Positions 13,190-30,400 of a stretch of 64,000 nt of DNA are shown in pieces. The stretch is from NCBI RefSeq assembly GCF_019578655.1, contig NC_063265.1:17656285-17720284 (forward strand), written 5' to 3'. Under the pieces are notes generated by a model, which saw only the letters and a program-made list of their open reading frames with translations, made no database searches and was not told the origin of the DNA. The number at the start of each line of letters is the position of its first letter. Position 1 is the first letter of the stretch. The translations under genes were made by a program, and so were the position numbers. This DNA comes from Ricinus communis. Lineage: Eukaryota; Streptophyta; Magnoliopsida; Malpighiales; Euphorbiaceae.

Positions 13190-15180
13190 TAGAGATGAGG
13201 CCAAATCTCATTATAAACTAACCCACAATGATGCCTATCTCCTTTTTAGATGCTTTAAATCATGCCTCATTTGTGACTTTTTTGGTTAGTGTATGATTAT
13301 CATAACGCAAGTGCCTTAATTTTCTTAATGTGCATTACGGGTGCTAAGGCTTTCAATTTTAATCTTCAAGTAATTATAATGCCACCAATTATAACATTTT
13401 AATCTACAATTACTTTGCTAATACTATTAAAGATTGTTGAATGGAATTCTTTTTAGTTATAAAGAATTTATATGTATTAGTGATTAATATGTATTTTTTT
13501 TACGTGAAAATATACTTTTATTTATATTTTTCCTGAACAAATAAACTTATATTAATTTTATAGAATAAACCCTAGCCACATTTTTCAGATCTTAAGATAT
13601 AGTCACCCCTTTTACAATTTTTGGTTGATGATACCCCTCCTTCTCTGTTTAATTTCTAAACTTAAAACTTAAAACCTTTAATCACTCTTCTCTGATGATT
13701 TGGAGTGGACATTACACACCCTTCCTCAATTTGTTACAAAAATAATATTCGAGATCTCTTAATTTGTTTGGAGTTATATCATTGGGTACTCAATTTACTT
13801 ACAATAGGCTATCTTTTAGGTATTTATAGTGTATATTTGATTTCTCTTCATCATAGATTTTTTTTTTATACCTTATGTGTTTTGGAAGTTTAATCTTCAA
13901 ATTAGGGTAAATTCAATTTCTGTTTCTATTTTGAGCTCAGTTCAAAGTTTACACAATCGCATTCTCTATTTCAATTGTTGTTTTTATTAATATGTCTAAG
14001 TCATTTTAATTGGTCTTTTGCGTCTAGTTTTGATGTAGCAACTATATTTCAATTCGTCCTTTTTTTTTTCCGAAAGATTTCATAACTGAACGTTGAACTT
14101 ATTTTATAAGATGAAAGTTGTTGCATATTGAGTGTTGAAAGTTGTTGGCATATTGAGTGTTGCTCTGCTATGTGCTATTCATGGTGTTACTGTAGAAAAT
14201 ATTTTATTTGAAGATAGTGATGATGTAAATACTTTCCGTACTTTTAAAATTTGATCATCTAATTTTGTAATTTTGCCTATTTTTAGCCTTGCGAAATGCG
14301 CAAAAAACCTATTAAGAGAAAAAAAAAACTAATAACTCGATAATAGTAAAAGAATAAAAAAAAAAGGTAAATATATATTTAAATATTTGAATTTTAGTCA
14401 TTTAATTATTTTAACATTAATTTCTTATATAACTTGATATATATTTCAAATTTAAGTGTGTAAAATGTGATTAAAAAGCAAATTTAAATATAAATCTAAA
14501 ATGTTTAAAGTACTAAAATAAAATTTATATATTTATTAGATTAATCAAAAAATTAAGAAGTGTTAGTGTGAGCAAATAATAAAAATTTAAAAAAGTTGTT
14601 AAATAAGTTAGTCGGCTAAGCTAGTGGGCTTGAATAATCTTAATAACATCAGCCTGTGGTGCAGGGCCTAGTAAGAATAACGACCAAATTGTGCCTTGCG
14701 CCTTATTAACATAATCTTAATAATCAAATAACCTAAGCCCAATCTATTAATGAGTAATTCGAAAAACATATGTTAGAATTAATGAAATAATAATAATAAT
14801 ATCCATATTTTTTACCTTTTTATTAAATTTACGATGTTTTCTATTTTTACTTTATTAAAATATGAAAAATAAGATTTATTAATAATAATAATAATCTAAA
14901 AGAACAGTAAATAATTAGAAAAGATATGAAACTATTAAATTTACATTTATTAGACATGCCACGTTCTAATGTTGTGTTTTTATGCAGCCAATGTAATGGT
15001 AGGTTTGCGTTAATGGTGGATGATGCATTACCATAAAGATTTTAATCAAAAGTTGAATTTGGGAACTTTCCATTCTATTATCCCATTCTCAACGACTATC
15101 AAAATGATTACATTTTTGAAATATTAAATCCAATGATTTAGACTTAACTCTTGAATAGTAGAGCCCTTTTTATTGGGCAA
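13190..15180. repeat. Degenerate ~2-kb tandem duplication, copy 2
   Basis: Second copy of the preceding unit. Matching blocks begin GATGAGGCCA near 13194, GTGCAGGGCC near 14658, ATGCCACGTTC near 14955 and GTTAATGGTGGATGATGCAT near 15010. Offsets range from about 1.98 to 2.34 kb, so indels have accumulated since the duplication. Confidence 0.7.
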
Positions 15181-16315
15181 AAAATTATATACTTGATCAC
15201 TCTACTTTATAATCAATCAATTAAAGATATAAACAACAAAACTAAAACACTTTTATAAATTTGATAATAATAAATTAGTTATATACCATGTTTGTCTCAA
15301 TTTAATCACCAATACTTATATTATTCAAATTTTTAAATCTAAGTAAATATGCTTTGAAAAAGTTTGAAGAGTCAAAACCATATTTCATAAAAATATTCAA
15401 ACAAATTATAGGGGTTAACATTTTTTTACTTAAATCATTAAAATAATGAGGATTAAATTAAATATTTATTATGATAAAACTGATATATTATTTTAATATT
15501 TTCAAGTTTGCATAAATAATACGCATAATAAATTAGTAATTTACACGTTATTAATTTAATAAGTAAAAATGTCTAATATATAAATTGAAAAATATGAAAT
15601 GGTAGTGTATTATTTGATACAAATAAATGATTCCTAGAATTGACACATCACATACGGTCCAATTAACTCAAACGGAAAGGGATAGAAAAGAACCGAAGGC
15701 TCCTCCAAAATATGTGGTGAGTAATAATATAAGCTTTTTTATTTATTTATTGTCTGTAATTTCTGTCTCGAAATCAAAATAGAGTGATAACCAATTGATA
15801 TTACAAATTGACAGGCAAAAACAAGGTTGTTGTTTTTGAAGATTCTTCCTGAAAGGCAGTTTTTGATTCTTTCATCACTCCTGAGGTTTCCACTTCCTGT
15901 TTCTTCTCCATTCAAATAAAACCAAAATGAGTTCTTTTTCTTTCATTTGTTTAAGGATGTATGGCATTTTTCCATATTAATTAGATATTGAAATACAAAA
16001 GAGATTATAATGTAAAGAGAAATTCATTAGATTGATTTAAATCATGTTAATAATTGGATTCAATTTATTTAATTTGTTCAAATATATTTATATTTTTTTC
16101 GTATTATTCTTAAGTTCAAAACTGAAAATAAGTAAACAAAAATTGAAGATAAAAAACTCAATTGAAATTAATGTCGCCTCATAATTCACTAGCTCATAGA
16201 TTAGTCATAAAAGAAATGCCATTATTCTAAAATCAAATAATTATACAAAAAGAGATAATCATTAATAACTTTGAATGCATGTCCATTTCGTAATATCTTT
16301 CTATGGTTTAAGTTT

Positions 16316-17359
16316 GGCAAAACCCATAAACAGACCCCTAAACTTTTTCACCTTTCACTATTAAGCCCTAAACCCCTAAATTACATGGGTTACTCATATT
16401 GAACCCTATTTTGACAAAAATAAGGAGAATGAATATTGATCACTAGTAAAAAGCGTGCCACTATTAGATGAAAAGAAGAGAGAATTTTCATTTATATATA
16501 TAACAAGGAGCGAAAAAGTAATTATTTGTATAACTGGGATAAAAAGTAAAAAAATCTAAAAGAGTATAGTTCATTTTTTTGGTGACTGAACTAAAATCCA
16601 AAGCATTCAAATATATATTCAAATCTTAATGGGTAGTACCATTATAGTAATCTCTAATCCTTCCCAATCGATTAAGATGGTTCATCATCTTTCCCATCTC
16701 ATCCTTTAAACCCTTTTTATCTTCTCATAATTCTTTTAGCATCGCCTTTTAGTCTTGCATTTTCTTTAGATATGTCATAATAGCTCCCAAAGGGAATATG
16801 TCATACCCATTCAAGAAGTTTTACACTCTTTTTCCTATACCAACAACAATCAAAGCTTTTAGTGAAAGACAAAAACCAATAATGAAATTTAGAAAAGAAA
16901 AACATATGTAGCATTGATGCAATTAAACCAAAAAATAAAGTTAAACTTGCATCCTCATAAGTGCAACCTTAAAACCTTCTTTATGGATTATCACATGTCC
17001 ATGAAGTCTTGATTTTTATTTCACGGTCACACTTTTCGATCAATTTACAATATAAAATCCTAAATTTCTCAAAAGATTGTTGATTTCAAATAAAATCAAT
17101 TAATAATTTTTCTTTTGTTTTAGAGTTTCATCCACATGTACAATGCACGTGATAATAATAAATTATTTAGATTTAGATATGGCATGTTAAAAAATTTAAC
17201 TTAGGTTTTTGTTAAGAACTCTAAATTCAAAATCAAGTTTTCTATTAAAAAGGTCTTAGTATGAGTAATCCTCATAGTTTAAAGGCAATTAATAGCACGT
17301 GTGGATGGTTCGATAGCAAAAAGTTAAAAAAGTTCAGGGGCTTGTTAATGGATTGTGCT
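16316..17359. mobile_element. Mutator-like non-autonomous DNA transposon (MULE-type MITE)
   Basis: The element is 1044 bp and flanked by a perfect 9-bp duplication, TTTAAGTTT, at 16307-16315 and 17360-17368. The left end (GGCAAAACCCATAAACAGAC) and the inverted right end (AGCACAATCCATTAACAAGC) align in the same register. About 26 of the first 33 positions are identical, and similarity resumes further in (TTACTCATA). A 9-bp target duplication with long imperfect terminal inverted repeats is the hallmark of the Mutator superfamily. No transposase is encoded, so movement would have needed a partner. Confidence 0.78.
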
Positions 17360-18838
17360 TTTAAGTTTTCCCTTATGATGCAAGTAGCAAAAAGAAGAAG
17401 AAGAAGATAGTGGATAAATCACTAAAATAATTATTGGGAAAGGATAGGTATGTTATAGATTATGGATTAGGCACTAATAATCCATTATATTGAATATAAC
17501 AAAGCAATCATCATTAAAGGGTTTCACATAAAAGTGATATTTGGGAATGCTATTATTTCATTGGTTACAAGTGAAGACACATACTCAAATTGTTTGTTCA
17601 TAAGATAAGAATTCAATCCATTGATTGTGCCTCTTTTTTGGAAAATGAAGTTTCCTCTTTGGGAAAACAGAAGGATCGCTATTTGACACACATGCCAGTT
17701 ATAGATGAGATCAAAAGTTAAAACACCTGACAAAAAAAAAAAAAAAACAGGTGAATATATTTCATTTGAAATGCTTTCCCTATTCCATATTTTCAAACTT
17801 AAAACTATTTACAGTAGTGATAAATGTAAATTGTTTTCTAAAATATTATTAACTATCATGCATTATTAATATATAACTAAACTCTTATTGGTGATATATT
17901 TCATTTTAAATATATTATTTATACAAATATTTAAAACAATTAAGAATACTAAAATAAACTTATAGTCGGTACTAAATGTCTCGGTTAAATCCAAATCAAA
18001 ACCGAAACTTTTTAAGTCTTTACGTAGATAATTTCTTAGAGTTATTATTGAATACATTAATTCTTTTAATTTAATATATCCTCATAAGCATTATGTAAAG
18101 GTACATAAAGAAATTAATTTATCAGTATATAGATATGTATTAAATAAGATCAACGTGGCATTCCAAATTACGGCTGCTTCTAATCTTGGGTTATATTTAT
18201 CCATCGTTCAATTTTAGATAAGGATCATATCGATTCATAATAATACAAAATTCTTTTAAAAAAGAAAAAAAGAAAAAGAAAAAGAGAAGAAGATGTGCAT
18301 GTTCATGACAAGTTTGATTTTCTGCAACTACAAGAGAAAATTAACTATAAAGGTATGGTCACATTCTATGTACAATTAAATAATTAAAAGAAATAATCAA
18401 TGATTAAAGGTATGAAAATGATATTATTGATTGCAAATAAATTCAAGTTATATATATATAGTTGATTTTGTTGGAATAGGTCATAAATAAAACAAATGTT
18501 AGGTTAAATTTTAAGACAAAAAAAAAAAAAAACAGAATATTTGTATGTTTGTGTCGATAAGACAGAAAACTTGAATTAGTCCATTTTCCTGTTGTTAAAT
18601 TGCAAAATTGGCAGCAATCAGGCATCCAACTAATTTCTTTTTAGTATATAAAAGGACACAGAAAAAATAAATAAATGCAAGTAGTCATAATATAATTGAT
18701 TTAGAATTAAATTGTAAAATGACTATTTAACTTAAAAGTATATATCATTTCATAATTGATTTAGAAATTAATTGTAAAACTTATTGGATAAAATCGATTG
18801 GAGACAAGTGTTTGGATGAAGATTGAATATCTAGAAAT

Positions 18839-20427
18839 TAGGGGTGAGCATGGATGTCAGTGATTCCTGTTTGAACCGAATAACCATACCGAAAAATACC
18901 AGAATTGAAATAACCGAAATTTTTTATAACCGAATTGAACTGATCCAGATTTTTTTATTATTACGGTATGATACTGATTTTTTAGTAAAAACCATACCCT
19001 AACCGATTCGTCTTGTACTGATCCGAACCAAACCGTAGAACCGAATTTTTTTACATATATTTATTAATAATTATTTATATTATATAAATAATACCTATTA
19101 AAAATAAATATAATATTATAAAATACTTATACTCTATAAAAAATTATCTTATATTTATTATTTTATATAATCTAAACAATTATTATTGAAATAAGAAAAA
19201 ATAATTTTATTTTCTTCATATAAGAAAAGGAAAAGAACATAAAAAAAGAGTCAATTTTGTTTAGCGTTTAATGATTGACAATAAACAAAAAGAGATTTAC
19301 TTTTCATTTAAAACTCTTCTTTTTATATTTCTCATACACTAAAAAATAAGAGAAAGAAAAAACACAACCCTCTTTTATATCACTTTTTTTATCTGTATAA
19401 ATAACCATCCAAATATTTTCACTATCCAATTTTCTATTTTCCACAGGTAAGAACACTTCTCCGTTTTTACTTTTATTTTTATTTCTAATTTGTCTTTAAC
19501 TTTTATTTTTATTTCTAAATTTTAATGCTTTATGTTGTTTCTTTAATATTGCCTACGAGTAAGCAAAATTTAGTATTTTGGGTGTGTATGAGTTCTATTT
19601 CTGTTTCTATTTCTTTTCTTTGTTTTTACAATTAAAACTTTGAGGATTATTTCAAATTTTGTTTATGATTGTTGGATTGTCGACTTTCACTATTTTGGCC
19701 TGTATATTTGGATTTTCTAGCTGAATTTTTAGTTATATTTATAATAATTATTTTTATATAAAAATAATAGCTATTAAAAATAACTATAATATTATAATAT
19801 ATTTTATGCTCTATAAAAAATGTAAATTATTTATATTAATATATCATATAATGTGTACATACTATAATACTAAATTTATAATTTTCTATCTACTAACTCA
19901 AACCCTAATACATTTTTTACTTACTACATACTACAACAGCTACTGCCGCACCTATAATATTTTGGACTTGTATTTTAGTGCTGCATAAAATTCGTAAATT
20001 TATTTATTTTAATGATTGCTATCTGCAAAATATTTTTGTGTTAGCAGTAACATATATTTTAATAATTGGTATTTGAACATTGAATAAATTATTATTCTTG
20101 TAAGTGACTAAATTACAAAACAAATTGTTGAAGAATGTGATTTCAATTCTAATTCAAATTCTCATGCTACTTTCTTTAGGTTGGTAATCGTATTTTTTCT
20201 AAATGTATTTAATTAAAGATGAGATTTAAAGTTGTGTTTTTAAAAATTTTTAGAACCGAAAATAGCACCGAACCGAAATATTTTTAACTGTAAAAATTGG
20301 TACAATATGGTACGGATCCATTTATGTTTGGTACGGTACTGGTATTTTCAATTTAAAAAGATTGAGTTTGGTATGGTACTAGTGATTTTATAGATAACCG
20401 AATTGGACCGATCCGTGCTCAGCCCTA
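18839..20427. mobile_element. hAT-like non-autonomous DNA transposon with 8-bp target duplication
   Basis: The element is 1589 bp. It starts TAGGGGTGAGCATGGAT and ends with the inverse of TAGGGCTGAGCACGGAT. It is flanked by perfect 8-bp direct repeats CTAGAAAT at 18831-18838 and 20428-20435. Eight-bp duplications and (C/T)AGGG termini are typical of hAT elements. Both subterminal regions are dense in AACCGAA and GGTACGGTA motifs, the sort of repeats that hAT transposases bind. The centre is AT-rich and encodes nothing recognisable. It carries an internal duplication: an AT-rich block near 19065-19145 recurs near 19740-19822. Confidence 0.85.
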
Positions 20428-20903
20428 CTAGAAATATAAAAAATTATAGTAATTAAAAAAAGTGAAGCAAGGAAAGCAAACAAAGCAAACACAAGTTGAA
20501 CATGAAAGATTAGCAAGTTTAGGTGCTCAAATAAAATTATGGGTTTAAATTAATCATTTCAAAAAAAAAAATTATATAATTTTATTGGTGAGTATTTTTT
20601 TTTATTGTAGTGTACTTTGTTTTCAGACAATGAAGAATTGGTAGATTTTAGATTTTAAATTTTACTAATAATTGATTAGAGGCTAGAAAATAGAAATCAG
20701 AAATTATTAACTATTTGATGGAAAGGTCACAAATACACAGATGCTATATTACAAAATTTTAGCATCATTATCATATAATAATACATTATAATCCCATAAT
20801 TATAATTCCAAAATTCAAAGAAGAATACTCCAAACTCCAGAAATTATATTAAAGAAATGAAATGTACTAAAAATCCTAACAGCTACATAATCTTATATTA
20901 TAA

Positions 20904-26790
<5,887 letters not shown>

Positions 26791-26793
26791 TAA

Positions 26794-27086
26794 TGCTACG
26801 TTTGGTTGAAAGTCATAAAAGAATTTATTTCATTTGAAAAAGAAAGTAAAATGGAAATGATAAAGTTGAAACAGATATTTTGGTCTTATAAAACGTATTG
26901 ACTTCCTAATGTGAAATTCATTTGAAAATTCTATATGTTTTGAAAAAATTTAGTTTAATTATGACTAATTCCGCACAAATTTGATTGTGTAGAATTTTAA
27001 ATTAACTTCCACTTTATTCAAAGCACATAAACTTTATATTTACAAATGAAATCCATAAATTTTATGGATTTCAACCAAACACAATG
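26794..27086. mobile_element. Tourist-like MITE (PIF/Harbinger-type)
   Basis: The element is 293 bp. The left end, TGCTACGTTTGGTTGAAAGT, pairs with the inverted right end, CATTGTGTTTGGTTGAAATC. TAA lies on both outer sides (26791-26793 and 27087-27089). A GTTTGGTT-type terminus with a 3-bp TAA/TTA duplication is typical of Tourist MITEs. The TIRs are imperfect and a 3-bp duplication is weak evidence, so the family call is tentative. Confidence 0.6.
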
Positions 27087-27450
27087 TAAGAAACTTATAT
27101 CCAATAAAAAACCATATTGTTTTTCATGCTTATCTATTAACAACAAATATCTAGGTGTATTAATATCTTGGATGGAGTACATCAGATGAAAGAGGGTAAA
27201 AAACCAAAGAAAAAAGATGAACCAAAAACTTTTTGTGTTTCAGCACTATTGGAAATAAAACAAGTTGGGGACATATCGACCAGTACATGGCCCATTTTAC
27301 CCTCTTTTATATTAAAGCGATTACGTGAGCAAGTTCAGATGTTGTAATTTGTAAATGGTACAAACAGCCAAAGGAGCCTACCTTTTGGACCGGTACAACT
27401 ACTCCTGCAAAGAGGGTGCACTGCCGAAAAGGATGCCCCCCTATGCACTC

Positions 27451-30400
27451 TCAGAAGCAAACATGTGGTGGAATGAGCTTTCCTGGGTTCATGATATTGT
27501 TTGGATCTAAAGCTGCTTTAATTCTTTTCATCGTCTTCAAGGCCTCCACTCCAAGTTCCTTCTCAAGATACTGGAACAGAGAAATGAGTCCAAACTATAA
27601 GACAAAAAATAAATAATGATAATAGAAAAATAAAAACTGCTTATTATATATTCACAAACTTAAGGAAGAAATTAGGCCTTTAATTGGCCATCACTCCCAC
27701 CACGTCAAATATGCTCAAGCTCATATAAGAACTAACAATGGCAAATGAAGGAAGAATTATCTTTGATTTTTATTATGCAATCCTAGGACAAAATAATCCA
27801 GTTATGGTGGCAACAATATGAGGTTTAGAAACAGAGAATTTGGAGAATTTCATACTTATTCAATATTGCTCTTTAATTTTGAATACTTTGAATGAATATA
27901 GACCCATGTGTCATGATCCAATGTGTGATACAACTAGGCATAATACCTTAATGCACATGTAGGTCAGTATAATTGGTCAATAAGAATGTGTTTAAAATCC
28001 GCATCAAGGAATTATCATTATAGTAAACTTGCCAACTAATGCACTACAGAGTCACATCAATACTTGACATGGTAATGCATACAGCAACAGGCAGAATACC
28101 TTCATTTTTCCTGTGCCGACACCGTGTTCACCAGTACATGTTCCTGCTCATTTAACAAACAAAAACAAGTCAGAGATGTGTTATCATTTGAATTTGTTGA
28201 GCATTTACATTTAAGCCTCCAAGTAGTTAAAGATTTACAATCCTATAAACACCATTTGCTATTATGTGTAGATACCTTTAAAGGAAAAAGAAGTGGAGCA
28301 CATACAGGGAAGAAACCATTTGCAGAAGCACCATTGACTATTAACGAACGAAGTGCTGAAAAATCATTTTTTTAAAGGTACACATAACAGGCATCCAGAA
28401 GTTTGTACCTTCCATTGATAAAGCAGTGTGGACCATGAAGTGGTTCAATCTTTCTGCTTCTTGTTGGTGCGCTTCTTGGTTAGGATCAAAGAGTATCACA
28501 GTGTGAAAGTTCCCATCACCAGCATGAGCAATAACTGTGCTGTTATTTGTGACAGGGTATGATATAATAACATCAGTTTAATAGACCGCCCTCCAAGATG
28601 AATGATTTAAGATGAATGATTTAAACTGGTATGCATTCTAAAAATATTTTTCATCAGCATGTATACCAAACTAGTGGTGATGCATCCAGCTCTTGTTTAG
28701 ACCGTGATATCAATTCTGCCAGCCGTGATAGAGGAACACATACATCCTACAAAAAAATAGAAAAAGAAAAGAAAGAAAAACGAGTTAACATAAGGGGAAA
28801 AAAGATAGAAACAAATGGTTGTTGCTCATACAAATTCCAACCTAGAAGAAGTAAAGTTAAATATTACAAACAAGTTTTAGTCTGCATGCTCTAAAGCAAA
28901 TTTGTTAAGAGTAAATTTTACTATTTTAGAATAGATGATAGAAAATAAATTTTACAAAAGTAGAAAAGGTTAAGAAGCATGTTGTTTAAGAAAAAGTATA
29001 AAATAGAAGTTAATTGCATTCTACAATTTCTCTCCAAATCAACACAAGCATCACTGTCACAATTATTGTCTTCACACAATCACCACCACTACCGCCACAG
29101 GTGAACCACCACCATAATAATCCACCTTTGTCTTCATCATAACTGGTAAAAACTGTGCAGTTGACAAAACCACCTGCCACTAGATAACCCTAGCCAGTAC
29201 AGCCTTCAAGAATGAACCAACACTATAACTATCGGCATTGCTGTTACTGGAACCATTATCACCATCACTGTCACTTCCACTAATGAATGTCACAACCGAT
29301 GATATTATTGATGAGTAAATACCACCATACCAATGAGACACTGCCACAATCACTTCCACTGAAAATTTGCTGCCACCGCACCATCGAAAAACTGTAGCTA
29401 TCACCACCGCAATTGTCTATACACTACATCGGCAAATTAGGAACATGCAAAAGTACATTCTTTTTGCTTTACTACAAAGAAAAGGGTAAATTAGATACTA
29501 TAAAACATGGCTTTCTTTCCTGCATAACTGATCTTGCTTTATAGGAAAAGTCAATCACTGAAGTGTTTTCAAAGAAGAGAAAAAGGTGAACCAAATAGCA
29601 GGTAAATTATTGAAAGGACAAAACAGAAGTAGATGCTCATAAATCCATCATTCCTCAGTATAATTTGCCATTGGATTGCACTTCCTTTGATTCTTTCAAG
29701 GGACCAAGAGAACAGCTATATTCAAACAAGGGTTAAGATTTTTCTTGAAGCAACGGCGACATGCGATTTTTGCACATAGAAGATTTCGGACAATATAATC
29801 AAAAATTAAAGTATTACAGATTAAGAAGTTAGAACAGGTAGTTGGACAGGAATTTTGGATATATGATTAAATTTCTTGATAACAACTCACAGAAATCATC
29901 GCCTCATATTTTGGTTCCATTGCAAAGCAAGCCCATAGAGCCTCTTTCCGTATCTGCACTTTGGATCACACAGAGAACAGCAAAGAAAATTATTTGGATC
30001 AAGTCTCACATAAAGGACCTAAGGAGATAAAGTAATTATATAAAAGAGAATTTAAATATGGAAAAGATAATAACAAATGTGAGCTGCAACTAATTAACTC
30101 GGAAATGGTAAGTTTGGCCCATCAGTATGATCATACGGATGAGGCCTTAGAAAAGTTTAGCCAAAGAATAGTAACCTACTTATACAACATTAGCAACTAG
30201 GCTGCTTTGAAATTTTGTACAATTCATTTTCTTGGGTGGAAGTTCATCTGACAATTCAAAGGTATTGGATTGGGGTTTTAGGTGAGCTGATACCTAATGA
30301 GCAATGCACCTTTGCACAAATTTTTTTCTTTTCTTCTTTTTGTTGTTTTTCTTTTTGGTGTATAGGAATGTGAAACAAGCTACAAAATACGAAATAGCTC

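Noticed and set aside
29030..29410. Frames rich in Ser, Gly and Asp within a DLD intron, opposite CAC-rich sequence.
   Set aside because: A low-complexity CAC/ACC tract inside a well-defined intron; it does not join any neighbouring exon in frame.
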